Source: an uncultured Alphaproteobacteria bacterium
GTDB taxonomy: Bacteria > Pseudomonadota > Alphaproteobacteria > Rs-D84
DNA: 64,000 nt
NCBI GenBank assembly: GCA_947646585.1
Contig: CANSHD010000001.1
Coordinates: 184,617-248,616 of the forward strand
Direction: 5' to 3'
Made by a program: the position numbers and the translations under genes. Positions 8,591 to 18,496 of this stretch are shown here, piece by piece (position 1 is the stretch's first letter; each line of letters begins with the position of its first letter). Below the pieces are notes generated by a model, which was not told the DNA's origin, did no database searches, and saw only the letters and a program-made list of their open reading frames with translations.

Positions 8591-10582
8591 TCACTCCACC
8601 AACAACAAATCGTCTTCCAGTTTTCTTATCGCATCGCGATATTCACCGGCCTCTTCAAATTCCAAATCCTCGGCCGCGCGCCGCATCTTTTTGGTCAATT
8701 CCTTTATCTGCTTGCGTATCGATTCCGCATCCATCACACCGCCGGATTTGTCATATACAAAGCGGCGCTTCTTGTCCGTTTTTTCATCCTTTTCGCCAAC
8801 CTCTGCAAAGACGGCCTTGGTAACGGTTTTCGGTGTTATACCGTGCGCCTTGTTGTACGCCATCTGCTTTTCGCGGCGGCGCGCCGTCTCGGTCAATGCG
8901 GCGTTCATCGAATCCGTCATGCGGTCCGCATACAGTATCACGCGCCCGTTTGCGTTTCGCGCCGCGCGCCCGATTGTCTGAATAAGCGACCGCGTGGAAC
9001 GCAGGAAACCCTCTTTGTCCGCATCCATAATCGCAACCAGTTCACATTCCGGAACGTCCAGCCCCTCGCGCAGCAGATTGATTCCGACCAGAACGTCGTA
9101 TTTCCCCAGTCTCAAATCACGCAGCAATTCTATACGCTCCAGCGTTTCGATATCACTGTGCAGATATTTTGCGCGCACGCCGTTTTCATTTAAATAATCC
9201 GTCAGCTGCTCCGCCATTTTTTTGGTCAGCGTCGTTACCAGAACGCGCCCTTTTGTCCCGCGTATCTGGTCCAGCAAATCGTCAACCTGGTTTGTTGTCG
9301 GCCGCACGTCGCACACCGGGTCCAGCAGACCGGTCGGACGTATCACCTGTTCCGACACAATGCCGCCCGCCGCATCCAATTCCCACGGCGCGGGCGTTGC
9401 GGAAACAAATATCGTCTGGGGGCGCAGCGCATCCCATTCCTCAAACGTCAGCGGTCTGTTGTCGATGCACGCCGGCAGACGGAATCCATACTGCGACAGC
9501 GTCTCTTTGCGCGCACGGTCCCCGCGCGACATCGCCGAAATCTGGGGGACGGTGACGTGGCTTTCATCAATGAACAAAACGGCGTCACGCGGCAGGTATT
9601 CGAACAGTGTCGGCGGCGGCATTCCCGGGGCGCGCCCGGATAAATATCGCGAATAGTTTTCAATTCCGCGGCATGTGCCCGTTGATTCCATCATCTCTAT
9701 ATCGAAATTCACACGTTCGCGCAGGCGCTGTTCCTCGATATATTTCATGTTTTCATGAAAGTAATCCAAACGTTCTTTCAAGTCGGATTTTATCTGTCCG
9801 ATTGCCTGCAGAATGCTGGGCATCGGCGTCGCATAGTGCGTATTGGGATACACCGCCACCCGGTCCAGCCTGTGCAGCTTTGCCCCGGTCAACGTGTCAA
9901 ACTCCCATATCTCCTCTATCTCGTCGCCAAAGAAGGACACCTTCCATGCGCGGTCCAGGCTATGCGACGGAAATATGTCCAGCGTGTCGCCGCGCACCCG
10001 GAAATCACCGCGCTCAAACGCGACATCGTTTCGCTTGTACTGAATATCCACCAATGCGCGCATAACATCCCGCATTCCGATTTTGTCGCCCGCATTTAGC
10101 ACCAGTTTCATTCCCGAATACTGTTCCGGGCTGCCCATACCGTAAATGGACGACACCGACGATATTACGACAACGTCGCGCTCTTCCAGCATGGCGCGCG
10201 TCGCACTGTGGCGCATCCGGTCCAACTGCTCGTTAATCGACGCGTCCTTGTCGATATACGTGTCGGTGGTCGGCATATACGCCTCTGGCTGGTAATAATC
10301 ATAATACGACACGAAATATTCGACGTGATTGTTCGGAAAGAACGACTTCATCTCCGTGTACAGCTGCGCCGCCAGAATCTTGTTCGGCGCCATAATCAGC
10401 GCCGGCCGCGACAGTTCGGCAATCACATTCGCCATCGTGAACGTTTTCCCCGAACCCGTCACCCCCAGCAGAACCTGGTTGCGGCGCCCTTCGCGAATGC
10501 CGCCCGCCAGTTCGGCAATCGCCGTTGGTTGGTCGCCCATGGGTTTATAGTCGCTTTGAAGATCGAATATGCTCTTTTTCAT
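8591..10582 (-). CDS. uvrB: UvrABC excision nuclease subunit B
   Basis: A 663-residue DNA-damage recognition helicase-like subunit of nucleotide excision repair. Walker [10 protein letters not shown] is at about residues 39-47. The beta-hairpin region [10 protein letters not shown] follows, then DEC-box-like DESH, the helicase C-terminal motifs ([19 protein letters not shown]) and a terminal UVR motif (residues about 620-660) that contacts UvrC. Length and motif order are those of a complete UvrB. It is divergent from the AsmA-like gene; the 49 bases between the two starts hold both promoters. Confidence 0.97.
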   Translation of the reverse strand: MKKSIFDLQSDYKPMGDQPTAIAELAGGIREGRRNQVLLGVTGSGKTFTMANVIAELSRPALIMAPNKILAAQLYTEMKSFFPNNHVEYFVSYYDYYQPEAYMPTTDTYIDKDASINEQLDRMRHSATRAMLEERDVVVISSVSSIYGMGSPEQYSGMKLVLNAGDKIGMRDVMRALVDIQYKRNDVAFERGDFRVRGDTLDIFPSHSLDRAWKVSFFGDEIEEIWEFDTLTGAKLHRLDRVAVYPNTHYATPMPSILQAIGQIKSDLKERLDYFHENMKYIEEQRLRERVNFDIEMMESTGTCRGIENYSRYLSGRAPGMPPPTLFEYLPRDAVLFIDESHVTVPQISAMSRGDRARKETLSQYGFRLPACIDNRPLTFEEWDALRPQTIFVSATPAPWELDAAGGIVSEQVIRPTGLLDPVCDVRPTTNQVDDLLDQIRGTKGRVLVTTLTKKMAEQLTDYLNENGVRAKYLHSDIETLERIELLRDLRLGKYDVLVGINLLREGLDVPECELVAIMDADKEGFLRSTRSLIQTIGRAARNANGRVILYADRMTDSMNAALTETARRREKQMAYNKAHGITPKTVTKAVFAEVGEKDEKTDKKRRFVYDKSGGVMDAESIRKQIKELTKKMRRAAEDLEFEEAGEYRDAIRKLEDDLLLVE

Positions 10583-10631
10583 TTTAATTGTTAATATAAT
10601 TCATTATAATAAAAATACAAGGAAAGAGAAA

Positions 10632-13106
10632 ATGGCATTAAAACCCAGAACCCGCCGCAGAATAATATACTTTTCCGCCGCATTTGTCGCCGTCGCCGCC
10701 ATCATGGTCGTGGTGGTGCCGCCAATGTTCACATTAAACCGTTTAAAACCGAAACTGGAGGCGGCGATTTCCGCCCAGACGGGGGTCGAGACGCGGATTC
10801 AAGGCGACGTGCATTTCAGCCTGCTCGGCGCGGCGACAATTGTCGCGCGCGACGTCCGCGTGCCCGACGGCCGCATCGGCGCCGCGGCGTTCCGCATTCC
10901 GATATCGTCCCTGTTCAATATTGAAAACGCGCGCCTGTCGCACCGCATCGGCGTGTATGACGCGGATGTAAAGATATCGCGCCTGGTCCCGGTCGCACCG
11001 GAATACGATATCGAGCTGCACAACTGCAACGTTGAATTTTTAGGCAAGGATTACAGAATTATAAACGGCGTTGTCGGCGACGGCAATTTCCAGGCGACCG
11101 TCCGCACGGACCAGCACAGATACGACATCAAACTGGACGGCGACGCGTTTTACGTCACAAACAAAAACAATAATCTGGTGCTGCTGGGGAATTTAACCGG
11201 CGACGGCGGCGCGCGCGGCACAATGTCGCTGCAGACGGACGACGTCAACCGCATGTTTGAATTTGAGCAGCCCAAAATCCCCGGCATGATTGATTTGGAA
11301 ATGAAGTTCGACTGGGACGGCGGATACGGCGTTCGATTCTCGGACATACATGCGAACAACTTTACCGGCAACATAGAACTGGCACCCGACGGACGCCGCA
11401 ATATTCAGATATCTTCGTCCGACGCGGTGTTTGATTTTTCATTCCTGTTGAACCCGACGCGCTTTATATACGAAACGTCGTTCAATTTGAACCTGCGCGG
11501 CCGCTTGACGCTGGCGGGTCATGAATTTTCGCATTTAATTGTTCAGGCGACCGGCACGCCCCAAGCACTGCGCATTGAAAAAATCGTCGCCGACAACACG
11601 GTAATCAGCGGCGGCGTAATATCCGCCGACGGCGCACACGATTTGGCTATAGCGACAAAAATAGACGGCCGCATGGCCACATGCATGTTTTCAGGCACGC
11701 CCGATAAATGGTCGTGCGACAAATTCACGTACCGCGGCATGACGGGCACGCTGAATGTCGACGGCGACACGTTCACGGCGACCGTAACATCCGACGCGCC
11801 GATGCCGTCCGATGAAGATGTTCGCGGCATGCTGGAAAAACTCGGGCGCCGCGGCCAGGTAAAATTCATATTCGCGGACGCGGCCGGAACGCTGTTTATG
11901 GAAAAAGACACCGTTCGCCCGGAATTTAAATTCGCACGCGACAAGACGCTTTCCTGGATGCGCGGCGAAATGGATTTCATCCCGGCATTCATGCGCAATG
12001 AAATCGGCGACTTTGCATTAAGCGGCGACCGCGTCACATTCCGTCCGCACAGCGGGCGCTGGGAATTAACGACCCAGGGCGACGCATTCGTAATATCGGG
12101 ACGCAGTCTTCACGACTGGTTCCCAGACATGGATTTGCGCGCGATTGCCGACGGCGAGTATTTCGTGTCGGGTCTGCGCCGGGACGACGCCATATCCAAT
12201 CTGACAATCCGTTTCTTAGAGCATGAATTTATCGGCACCGCCGCCGGAAAAACAATCACGCTGAAAACGGACACGCTGAATCTGGACGCATTGACGGACC
12301 AGGGCTATATCGACAACTATGACGAGATGGAATTCTTAACGGACGCGCCGATAATGCTGCCGTTTGATTTGAACGCCAACATATCGTTGCAGGCGGACAA
12401 GCTGATATACAACGGCGACGAATACAGCAATTTTGTATACAGCCGCAAAGACTCAAACCAAACGTTCTCGATATCGGACCGCGACCGCGGAAATTTGCTG
12501 ATAATAATATCAAAGGAGAAAAAGGAATATTCCATTTCCGTCCAGGCCAGCAACTTTAAACTCTCCGGCGCGCTGCTGGGGGCGGACATGCCGCTGAACG
12601 TATCCGACACACGCATCACGGGCGAGGCGGACATACGCACATCCGGCAAGATTGCGCACGACATATCGTACAACATGGCCGGCACAATCGACGCGACCTT
12701 TACAGGCGGATACATAATCGGATTCGGCGTCGATGAATTTTACGCCGCCGCGCCCGACATAACGACACTGAATGCGGAATACGCCATATCAAACGCACTG
12801 GACGGCGGACGCAGCGTGCTGAAGGAAATGAACGTAAAGGGCGAATTCGCGGGCCGTGATTTCCAAACGACCGCACCTTTAACAATATCCATGCGTCACG
12901 CCACGGCCGGTGGCGCGCTGGAGATAACGGACGGACGCATGCGCGCAAACATGGACATAATCCTGCGCGGAACGTCACCCGCACCGACGCCCATATCGGT
13001 CCAGATTTTACCGTCCGGCACGCGGCGTTATTCCCTGTCTGAAATAATGAAGAATTTCGATGCGTCGTTCCTGCGCGAATTTATCGCAACGCATACAAAG
13101 TTTTAA
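10632..13106 (+). CDS. AsmA-family membrane-anchored protein
   Basis: An 824-residue protein with one N-terminal membrane segment (about residues 12-34) followed by a very long beta-rich periplasmic region with many short repeats of alternating hydrophobic residues. This is the AsmA/TamB-like architecture of bridge proteins that move phospholipids between membranes. Residues after the anchor (LKPKLEAAISAQTGVETRI then GDVHFSL) match the AsmA N-terminal block, where the helix leads into the first beta-strands. I chose the ATG at 10632 because AGGAAAGAG precedes it; an upstream in-frame start at 10569 would overlap uvrB. The family call is from architecture and the N-terminal motif. Confidence 0.82.
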   Translation: MALKPRTRRRIIYFSAAFVAVAAIMVVVVPPMFTLNRLKPKLEAAISAQTGVETRIQGDVHFSLLGAATIVARDVRVPDGRIGAAAFRIPISSLFNIENARLSHRIGVYDADVKISRLVPVAPEYDIELHNCNVEFLGKDYRIINGVVGDGNFQATVRTDQHRYDIKLDGDAFYVTNKNNNLVLLGNLTGDGGARGTMSLQTDDVNRMFEFEQPKIPGMIDLEMKFDWDGGYGVRFSDIHANNFTGNIELAPDGRRNIQISSSDAVFDFSFLLNPTRFIYETSFNLNLRGRLTLAGHEFSHLIVQATGTPQALRIEKIVADNTVISGGVISADGAHDLAIATKIDGRMATCMFSGTPDKWSCDKFTYRGMTGTLNVDGDTFTATVTSDAPMPSDEDVRGMLEKLGRRGQVKFIFADAAGTLFMEKDTVRPEFKFARDKTLSWMRGEMDFIPAFMRNEIGDFALSGDRVTFRPHSGRWELTTQGDAFVISGRSLHDWFPDMDLRAIADGEYFVSGLRRDDAISNLTIRFLEHEFIGTAAGKTITLKTDTLNLDALTDQGYIDNYDEMEFLTDAPIMLPFDLNANISLQADKLIYNGDEYSNFVYSRKDSNQTFSISDRDRGNLLIIISKEKKEYSISVQASNFKLSGALLGADMPLNVSDTRITGEADIRTSGKIAHDISYNMAGTIDATFTGGYIIGFGVDEFYAAAPDITTLNAEYAISNALDGGRSVLKEMNVKGEFAGRDFQTTAPLTISMRHATAGGALEITDGRMRANMDIILRGTSPAPTPISVQILPSGTRRYSLSEIMKNFDASFLREFIATHTKF

Positions 13107-13465
13107 CGCGCGGCGGCGTTTTGTATTCCGCGCATAAACGCCGCGCGTGATATCGCGGCACCCGACGCGTCCGCATAATACATAAAACCGCCCACGCGCA
13201 CGGAATGAAATCCGGCACTGTAAAAGCGTATGCCACGCATGTTCCGCAGCAGGGTTTTGTTCCGCCCAATCAAATCCGCGCGCCGGCCGCGCAACAAATC
13301 CGCCGCCATCCCGATCAGACCGCCCGCATCATACGGCGCATACAGCAGCGCGCCGCGCTTAACCAGGCGCGACATGTCGTATTTCCCCTGGCCCGCGGCC
13401 AGGGCATTTTTCTGATACGGGCTTAAATTCAACATTTCGGACAATTTATCAAGATGCGGATTCAT
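13103..13465 (-). CDS. Hypothetical protein, 120 residues
   Basis: Convergent with the AsmA-like gene and overlapping its stop by four bases. The ATG at 13465 is preferred over 13480 because GGAGAG lies about eight bases upstream of it. The protein is basic, with an N-terminal helical part and a C-terminal part rich in Gly, Tyr and Ala; it has no signal peptide. Its end contains an inverted repeat (13105-13148) that may serve as terminator for the convergent genes. I do not recognise a family. Confidence 0.6.
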   Translation of the reverse strand: MNPHLDKLSEMLNLSPYQKNALAAGQGKYDMSRLVKRGALLYAPYDAGGLIGMAADLLRGRRADLIGRNKTLLRNMRGIRFYSAGFHSVRVGGFMYYADASGAAISRAAFMRGIQNAAAR

Positions 13466-13532
13466 ATTGGCACTCTCCATATAAAAAAATTATATATGGG
13501 AAAAAATTGTTGCCAATAGGTTTGATTTCTTA

Positions 13533-13567
13533 CAAAAAAACACCCGCCAATCGGCGGGCGTTTTTTG
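13533..13567 (-). terminator. Intrinsic terminator after aspS
   Basis: CGCCCGCCGATTGGCGGGTG forms a strong stem, followed on the minus strand by a T-run. It lies just after the aspS stop. The plus strand also carries a T-run, so it could act in both directions. Confidence 0.88.
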
Positions 13568-13572
13568 CCGCA

Positions 13573-15327
13573 TTAACCTTTCTTGCGAACCTGTATATGA
13601 ACCTCGCGCAGCTGCTGCTCGGTCACCTCGCGCGGGGCGCCCAGCATCAGATCCTGGCCGCGCTGATTGGTCGGGAATGCGACAACCTCGCGCAGGTTGT
13701 CCTCGCCCAGCATAATCTGAATCAAACGGTCCACACCGAACGCGCATCCGCCGTGCGGCGGCGCGCCGTATTGAAACGCGGCATACATTCCGCCGAATTT
13801 CGCCTTTACGTCCGCCTCGCCGTATCCGGCGATTTCAAACGCGCGCACCATCGTTTCCGGGTTATAGTTGCGCAGGCCCCCGCTGCAAATTTCGGCGCCG
13901 TTCAAAACCATGTCGAACTGGTTCGCCTTTATCTTTAACGGGTCGCCGTCCAGTTCCCCGCGCGGCAAAGAAAACGGATTGTGCCCGAAATCAATCGCAC
14001 CGGTTTCCTCGTTCAATTCATAGAACGGGAATTCTTCAATCCAGCACAGACGGAATTCCTTGTCGTCAATTAATCCCAAATCGTTGCCCAGCTTTATGCG
14101 CAGCTTGCCCGCCGCCTTGGCCGCGGCGTTCGCCTCGTCACAGACAAAGAACAGCGTCGAACCGTCGCCCGCGATTTCGCGCAGTTTGGCGATGCGCCCC
14201 GCATCCAGTTTTTTGGCGACCGGACCTTTTGCCTCGTCGCCAAAGACGATGTAACCGAGCCCCCCCAGCCCCAATTCTTTGACCGCATAATCGCCCAGCC
14301 GGTCAAACCAGCTGCGCGGCTTGTCCGCGGATGCCGGGGCCGGAATGGCGCGAACCACGCTGCCGTTTTCAATGGCGCCGGCAAAGATTCCAAAATCGGA
14401 GCCGCGGAAAATTTCCGTCACGTCTGAAATTTCAATCGGGTTGCGCAAATCCGGCTTGTCACAACCGTATTTCAGCATCGCTTCATCATACGGGATATGC
14501 GGAATGTCCGCGCATATTTTCGCACCCGGCACAAATTCGCGTATCAGCGCCGGAATCAGTTCGTTCCCGACGGCCTGAATATCCGGCAAATCGACAAACG
14601 ACATTTCCAGGTCCAGTTGGTAAAACTCCAACAAACGGTCGGCGCGCAAATCCTCGTCACGGAAACACGGCGCAATCTGGAAATAGCGGTCGAATCCGGC
14701 AATCTGCAGCAACTGTTTAAACTGCTGCGGCGCCTGGGGCAATGCATAAAACATTCCGTGATGATGACGGCTTGGCACGATATAGTCGCGCGCCCCCTCC
14801 GGGCTGGATACAGTCAAGATTGGCGTCTGAAATTCCGAGAATCCCATGTCCCACATTTTATCGCGCAGAAACTTCATAACGCGGTTGCGGAACAGTATGT
14901 TGTTATGCAGGGATTCGCGGCGCAAATCGATATAACGATGCTTTAAGCGCAAATCCTCGGCCACGGTGTCATCGTCGCCGAACACCTGGAACGGCAGAAC
15001 GTCCGAATTTGTCAGAATGTCGAATTTGTCGGCCTTGATTTCAATCGCGCCCGTCGGAATCTTGTCGTTTACGGCCGCCGCATCGCGGGCCACAACCGTG
15101 CCCGTGATTGTGATTACGGATTCGGGGCGAACTTTTTCCAGCGCCGCATCCCCGCCGTCAAACACGCACTGCGTTATTCCGTAATTGTCGCGCAGGTCGA
15201 TGAACAGCAGCGAACCGTGGTCGCGCTTGCGATGAACCCAGCCCGACAAAGTCACCTTTTCGCCGACATTGGACGCGTTCAATTCCCCGCATGTATGGGT
15301 TCTGTATTTTGATTTAAGTGATAACAT
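13573..15327 (-). CDS. aspS: Aspartyl-tRNA synthetase
   Basis: A 584-residue class II synthetase that charges tRNA-Asp (and probably tRNA-Asn in organisms using the amidotransferase route). It has an N-terminal OB-fold anticodon-binding domain (residues about 1-110, GWVHRKRDHGSLLFIDLRD), class II motif 2 (FQIAPCFRDEDLRADR), a bacterial GAD insertion domain (about 290-410) and motif 3 near the C-terminus (GCAFGVDRLIQIM). The length is normal for the bacterial type. An AGGGA ribosome site sits about six bases from the ATG. The leader upstream carries a T-box-like element, so expression probably responds to uncharged tRNA-Asp. Confidence 0.97.
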   Translation of the reverse strand: MLSLKSKYRTHTCGELNASNVGEKVTLSGWVHRKRDHGSLLFIDLRDNYGITQCVFDGGDAALEKVRPESVITITGTVVARDAAAVNDKIPTGAIEIKADKFDILTNSDVLPFQVFGDDDTVAEDLRLKHRYIDLRRESLHNNILFRNRVMKFLRDKMWDMGFSEFQTPILTVSSPEGARDYIVPSRHHHGMFYALPQAPQQFKQLLQIAGFDRYFQIAPCFRDEDLRADRLLEFYQLDLEMSFVDLPDIQAVGNELIPALIREFVPGAKICADIPHIPYDEAMLKYGCDKPDLRNPIEISDVTEIFRGSDFGIFAGAIENGSVVRAIPAPASADKPRSWFDRLGDYAVKELGLGGLGYIVFGDEAKGPVAKKLDAGRIAKLREIAGDGSTLFFVCDEANAAAKAAGKLRIKLGNDLGLIDDKEFRLCWIEEFPFYELNEETGAIDFGHNPFSLPRGELDGDPLKIKANQFDMVLNGAEICSGGLRNYNPETMVRAFEIAGYGEADVKAKFGGMYAAFQYGAPPHGGCAFGVDRLIQIMLGEDNLREVVAFPTNQRGQDLMLGAPREVTEQQLREVHIQVRKKG

Positions 15328-15465
15328 TTTGGTCCCTTTTTACGTGATATCGGGGGCGCTGGGAAAACTACCCGCGCGGTGCCACCCCGGCTTATAACTT
15401 ATCGTACATGTGCGCGCCCGCTCGGTGGGTGTCAGTCACGTCATCGCGAATCCAACGCATCATTT
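15328..15465 (-). promoter_or_regulatory. T-box-like leader of aspS
   Basis: The minus strand at 15387-15375 reads GGGTGGCACCGCG, a full match to the conserved T-box core. It folds as an antiterminator/antisequester: GGGG (15388-15385) pairs CCCC (15355-15352), the 7-nt bulge TGGCACC spans 15384-15378, GCGC (15377-15374) pairs GCGC (15359-15356), and GGG (15373-15371) pairs CCC (15363-15361). The variable bulge base is C, which pairs with the G discriminator of tRNA-Asp (GCCA end). GAC triplets, the Asp specifier, occur at 15442-15440, 15437-15435 and 15433-15431, but I could not model Stem I. There is no terminator, and UCCC/GGGA pairing could mask the ribosome site, suggesting translational control. 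Confidence 0.75.
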
Positions 15466-15471
15466 TGGCAA

Positions 15472-15502
15472 ATTATAAACAAAAATACGCGCGCCGCAAC
15501 AA
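15472..15502 (-). promoter_or_regulatory. Likely aspS promoter
   Basis: A perfect TATAAT -10 box (15472-15477, minus strand) with a TTGTTG -35 box 19 bases upstream (15497-15502). Predicted transcription start is near 15465. Confidence 0.55.
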
Positions 15503-15516
15503 AAATACGCGCGCGC
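15481..15516. repeat. Tandem direct repeat between aspS and the divergent gene
   Basis: The plus strand carries two copies of a 13-bp unit, AAAAATACGCGCG, at 15481 and 15501, one on each side of the -35 region. The 20-base spacing (about two helical turns) would suit a dimeric regulator, but this is inference. Confidence 0.5.
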
Positions 15517-15525
15517 CCAAAATAT

Positions 15526-15554
15526 TTGAAAATACGGCCAAAATGCGCTATAAT
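15526..15554 (+). promoter_or_regulatory. Promoter of the 689-residue gene
   Basis: TTGAAA (15526-15531) and TATAAT (15549-15554) with a 17-base spacer. It lies 39 bases ahead of the start codon, and AAAAGGAA serves as ribosome site. Confidence 0.7.
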
Positions 15555-15592
15555 AAAGTCGTCAAAACAATACGATAAAAAAGGAATTTTAA

Positions 15593-17662
15593 ATGGCTGA
15601 CCAAGTGCACGTCACAGAACAAAACCTTGCCCAGTTTCAACAATGGCTGTTAACACTGCGCGAGGCGGATTTTAACCCGAACCTGTATTTCGACCTGCCC
15701 CTGGATGTGATTTTAAACGGCGCCCCGAACCTGTCCGCGGCGGCCCAGGAAACATTGGCCTATGTCGTGGCATCGGGCCACGGATACGGCAAACTGTTGC
15801 GCGATGCAAACACAATGCTGGACCAGGCGAACAAATTCCCGGTATTGCTGGGCCGCGCATACGCACGCGCCGGCAATCGACGGGCGATAGAGGGTCCATC
15901 AATATTCAACGCGATTATCGCGGCAATGGAAAAACGCCCGCTTGAACAAAATATTGCCGGAATATATGCATTGCTGCCGCACGGATACATATCTTATTCA
16001 TCCATTGGTACCGGCGACATATCCAAAACATCAAAAGAAAATGCAATTCTGTTGAACAAAATATTCGAAATGTCGAAAGACCCGTACAGCAGCCAGGCCA
16101 ATTCCAACGCGCACGAGCTTATACAGAACATGAACATGGGCCAGCTGATAAACTTTCGCGCGGCGTCGCCCGAATTTCGTAAAAGAATAAATCAGTCGAT
16201 ATTCGGCAACTCCAGATACCTCAAAGAGGTGATGGAAAAGATGGACAGCGACCTGATTGATGAACAGGTGCTGTCGCATGCGCTAAAAAGTTCCGCCGCA
16301 TACCGGCCGAAAACCGTTGACACGGCAAACGCGAAAACACAGGCGGAAAAGAACGCTAATATTCTGCCGGCATATTATACGAAACTGCGCGACGCCATGA
16401 TACGCCTGGTACAAAATACAGAAAAACACGACCCGAACAATTACGGTCGTGAGAAAGCCCTGGCCGTGCGTTTCAAGGAAATTCTGCCGCGCATGATGGG
16501 CGCCAAAACATGGCAGGAAACCGACATTCAACGAAACAATTTGGCCATGGACGTCTATATGAATCTGTTACAGCGCGACATTTTGGAGGGCCGCGCCGAA
16601 CAGTTGACACCGGACGAACTGCAGATGGTTCTGCGTGCGGACAAGCATAATTTCTTTATCCGCCACATTCCGGAACAGGTCATAAGAAACAGCAAGATTC
16701 AGCTTAACCGCGAACAGACATTGCTTCTTCAGGCGGACAATGCACAGTCCGCAGAGGCGATGATTAACTCGCCGCGCATATCCGCGCGCGACAAAAAGGC
16801 CGGCCTTGAAAAACTAAAGCGCACAATAGACGACGAGGCACCGATACGCGAAGAATTGACCGAGGCTTTGACGCAATACGACAGCGAGTATAAAAAAATG
16901 ACCGACGCTGGCAGCGCATACGACGTTGCCGATGCGGTTTATACGAACATGTCCGACATTCAAAAGGCGTGCAAAAAAATCGCGGAGTATTTCAAGGACG
17001 GCCAACCAAATGAACAGGAGGCGAACCTGGCGGTCGGGGAACTGGAAAAGACAATCTATGCCTATATAACGGGCGCGGCCGACAACACCGTCGCAACGCC
17101 GCAGCAGAAAGGCCTGCCGCTGTTGTTCGGACGCGACCAAGAGAAAAACCGTCGCGAACATCTGGCGAACGCAATAAATGAACTCAACCGCCTGCTGAAC
17201 ACGATACGGGGCCGCATGAACGACGCAAAGCTGTCCCAATGGAAAAAGTACAAGGGGACAATCCTGACACGGGAATCGCTGGAAAATGCGTCGGGCATTG
17301 CAAACGGCGCGCGAAACACCGCCGACGCCGCCCGCCGGAGCTTCAAAAGCACCCAGGAAATGCACCCCAGACGCAGCATCGAGGCAGAGCGTAATAGATA
17401 CGAGTCTAAAAAGGAAACGCTTGCCCGTGCCACGGCCGAGTTCGAGCGCCAGCAAGAAAACATGCGCAAACTGTCGCGCAAGCATACGGGCCGCGACCAG
17501 ACAGGCGAATTAACCGCCGTCACGGCCGACATGACGCCAGAGGAAAAACGCGCCACACGTCAAAAGAACAAGGCGGTTTTACAGGACAAACTGGCCGCGC
17601 GCAAAAAGAAGCCGGCGCACAATTTGCAGGAAATGCTGGCAAATGCGGACATGGACCGATAA
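15593..17662 (+). CDS. Large soluble protein of unknown function, coiled-coil C-terminus
   Basis: A 689-residue protein with no signal peptide and no membrane segment. The N-terminal two thirds look helical and globular. From about residue 540 the protein becomes rich in Lys, Arg, Glu and Gln with long uninterrupted helical stretches typical of coiled coil (for example RRSIEAERNRYESKKETLAR). The tail is very basic (KLAARKKKPAHN). It has its own strong promoter and an efficient terminator, so it is a single-gene unit. I do not recognise a family; it may be lineage-restricted. A secreted effector is conceivable given virB genes in the window, but there is no direct evidence. Confidence 0.75.
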   Translation: MADQVHVTEQNLAQFQQWLLTLREADFNPNLYFDLPLDVILNGAPNLSAAAQETLAYVVASGHGYGKLLRDANTMLDQANKFPVLLGRAYARAGNRRAIEGPSIFNAIIAAMEKRPLEQNIAGIYALLPHGYISYSSIGTGDISKTSKENAILLNKIFEMSKDPYSSQANSNAHELIQNMNMGQLINFRAASPEFRKRINQSIFGNSRYLKEVMEKMDSDLIDEQVLSHALKSSAAYRPKTVDTANAKTQAEKNANILPAYYTKLRDAMIRLVQNTEKHDPNNYGREKALAVRFKEILPRMMGAKTWQETDIQRNNLAMDVYMNLLQRDILEGRAEQLTPDELQMVLRADKHNFFIRHIPEQVIRNSKIQLNREQTLLLQADNAQSAEAMINSPRISARDKKAGLEKLKRTIDDEAPIREELTEALTQYDSEYKKMTDAGSAYDVADAVYTNMSDIQKACKKIAEYFKDGQPNEQEANLAVGELEKTIYAYITGAADNTVATPQQKGLPLLFGRDQEKNRREHLANAINELNRLLNTIRGRMNDAKLSQWKKYKGTILTRESLENASGIANGARNTADAARRSFKSTQEMHPRRSIEAERNRYESKKETLARATAEFERQQENMRKLSRKHTGRDQTGELTAVTADMTPEEKRATRQKNKAVLQDKLAARKKKPAHNLQEMLANADMDR

Positions 17663-17675
17663 AGGCGAAAAACAA

Positions 17676-17702
17676 AAACCGGCCGATTGGCCGGTTTTTT
17701 AT
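17676..17702 (+). terminator. Intrinsic terminator
   Basis: AAAACCGGCC, loop GATT, GGCCGGTTTTTT. It ends the 689-residue gene; the poly-A side could also serve the convergent gene remnant at 17709. Confidence 0.9.
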
Positions 17703-17708
17703 TGTGCC

Positions 17709-18496
17709 CTATTGTTTTATTCCACCAAAGGCAGAGTCAAATTCAACCTCGCGGCCGGTTGCGTTGTCTTTGAACTCGGCCCCGACGCGATATGTCGCCT
17801 CTGACGCGACGCCGCCGTCGCCAAAGAAACGGCCCGTCGCATAATTGTCATGCATCGTCATGTTGTCGACACGAAAATCCGCCGCGACATTTTCGCCGCC
17901 GGACAGATTTATCGTGCCGTCCTTGTGCGCCGTCACGTTGTACCAAGGCTTGTCCGCAGTGGCAAAATTCATGGTCAACGTATGATTTCCGGACGCATCG
18001 ACGACCAGCTTTGCATCGTCCGTCTTTGACACCTGGTTCGCGATGCGGTCCGGCATATCCGCCTCTATATACGCGACGGCCGTCCCCTGGTATGTCGCGC
18101 CTTTTGCCAAGTCGGCGTTTACCACCTTGTCCGCACGGCCGCCGGTAAATACATAGAAATCACGGTCGGTCTTGGTCGCCTCCAGCTCGGTCTCCATCGC
18201 ATATCCGAAATCAGCGAACTGCAGTCCGGCCTCGCGCCCCAGTGTCGCCAGATTCAGCACGCTTGTCTTGCCCGGTTCCAAATGTTTGTATTCGTTTTCA
18301 CCCGTCTTTGCGTACATGCGACCATCCAGTTCAACCGCCGTTATATTCCCGGCGCCGTCCAGCGTGAATCTGAACACGTCACGGCTGAAATTATCGCCGC
18401 TTTCCGCATCGCCGCCGTTCCATGACTGCGCGGCCGCCGGCATGTCAATCGCGGGTTCAACCGGTGACGGAACATAATCCGAATGATGATGCCCGC
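17709..18496 (-). pseudogene. Surface lipoprotein barrel remnant, N-terminus deleted
   Basis: The frame encodes about 260 residues resembling the beta-barrel half of Slam-dependent, TbpB/fHbp-like surface lipoproteins. It has alternating short strands, GLQFADFGYA near the middle and a final FDSAFGG. The block order parallels the intact lipoprotein at 31797-33050 (GLMYSDFG, later FSGRAVG against YQGTAVA, then a final strand). It has no start or signal peptide of its own. It begins in a Gly/His stretch (GGHHHSDY) of the kind that follows a lipidated Cys, directly where the Slam-like frame upstream loses homology. The simplest reading is a deletion joining slam to the lipoprotein gene. Confidence 0.65.

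Noticed and set aside
16814..17485. 223-residue minus-strand frame opposite the 689-residue gene
   Set aside because: It is internal to a gene with its own promoter and terminator, and shows no start signals.
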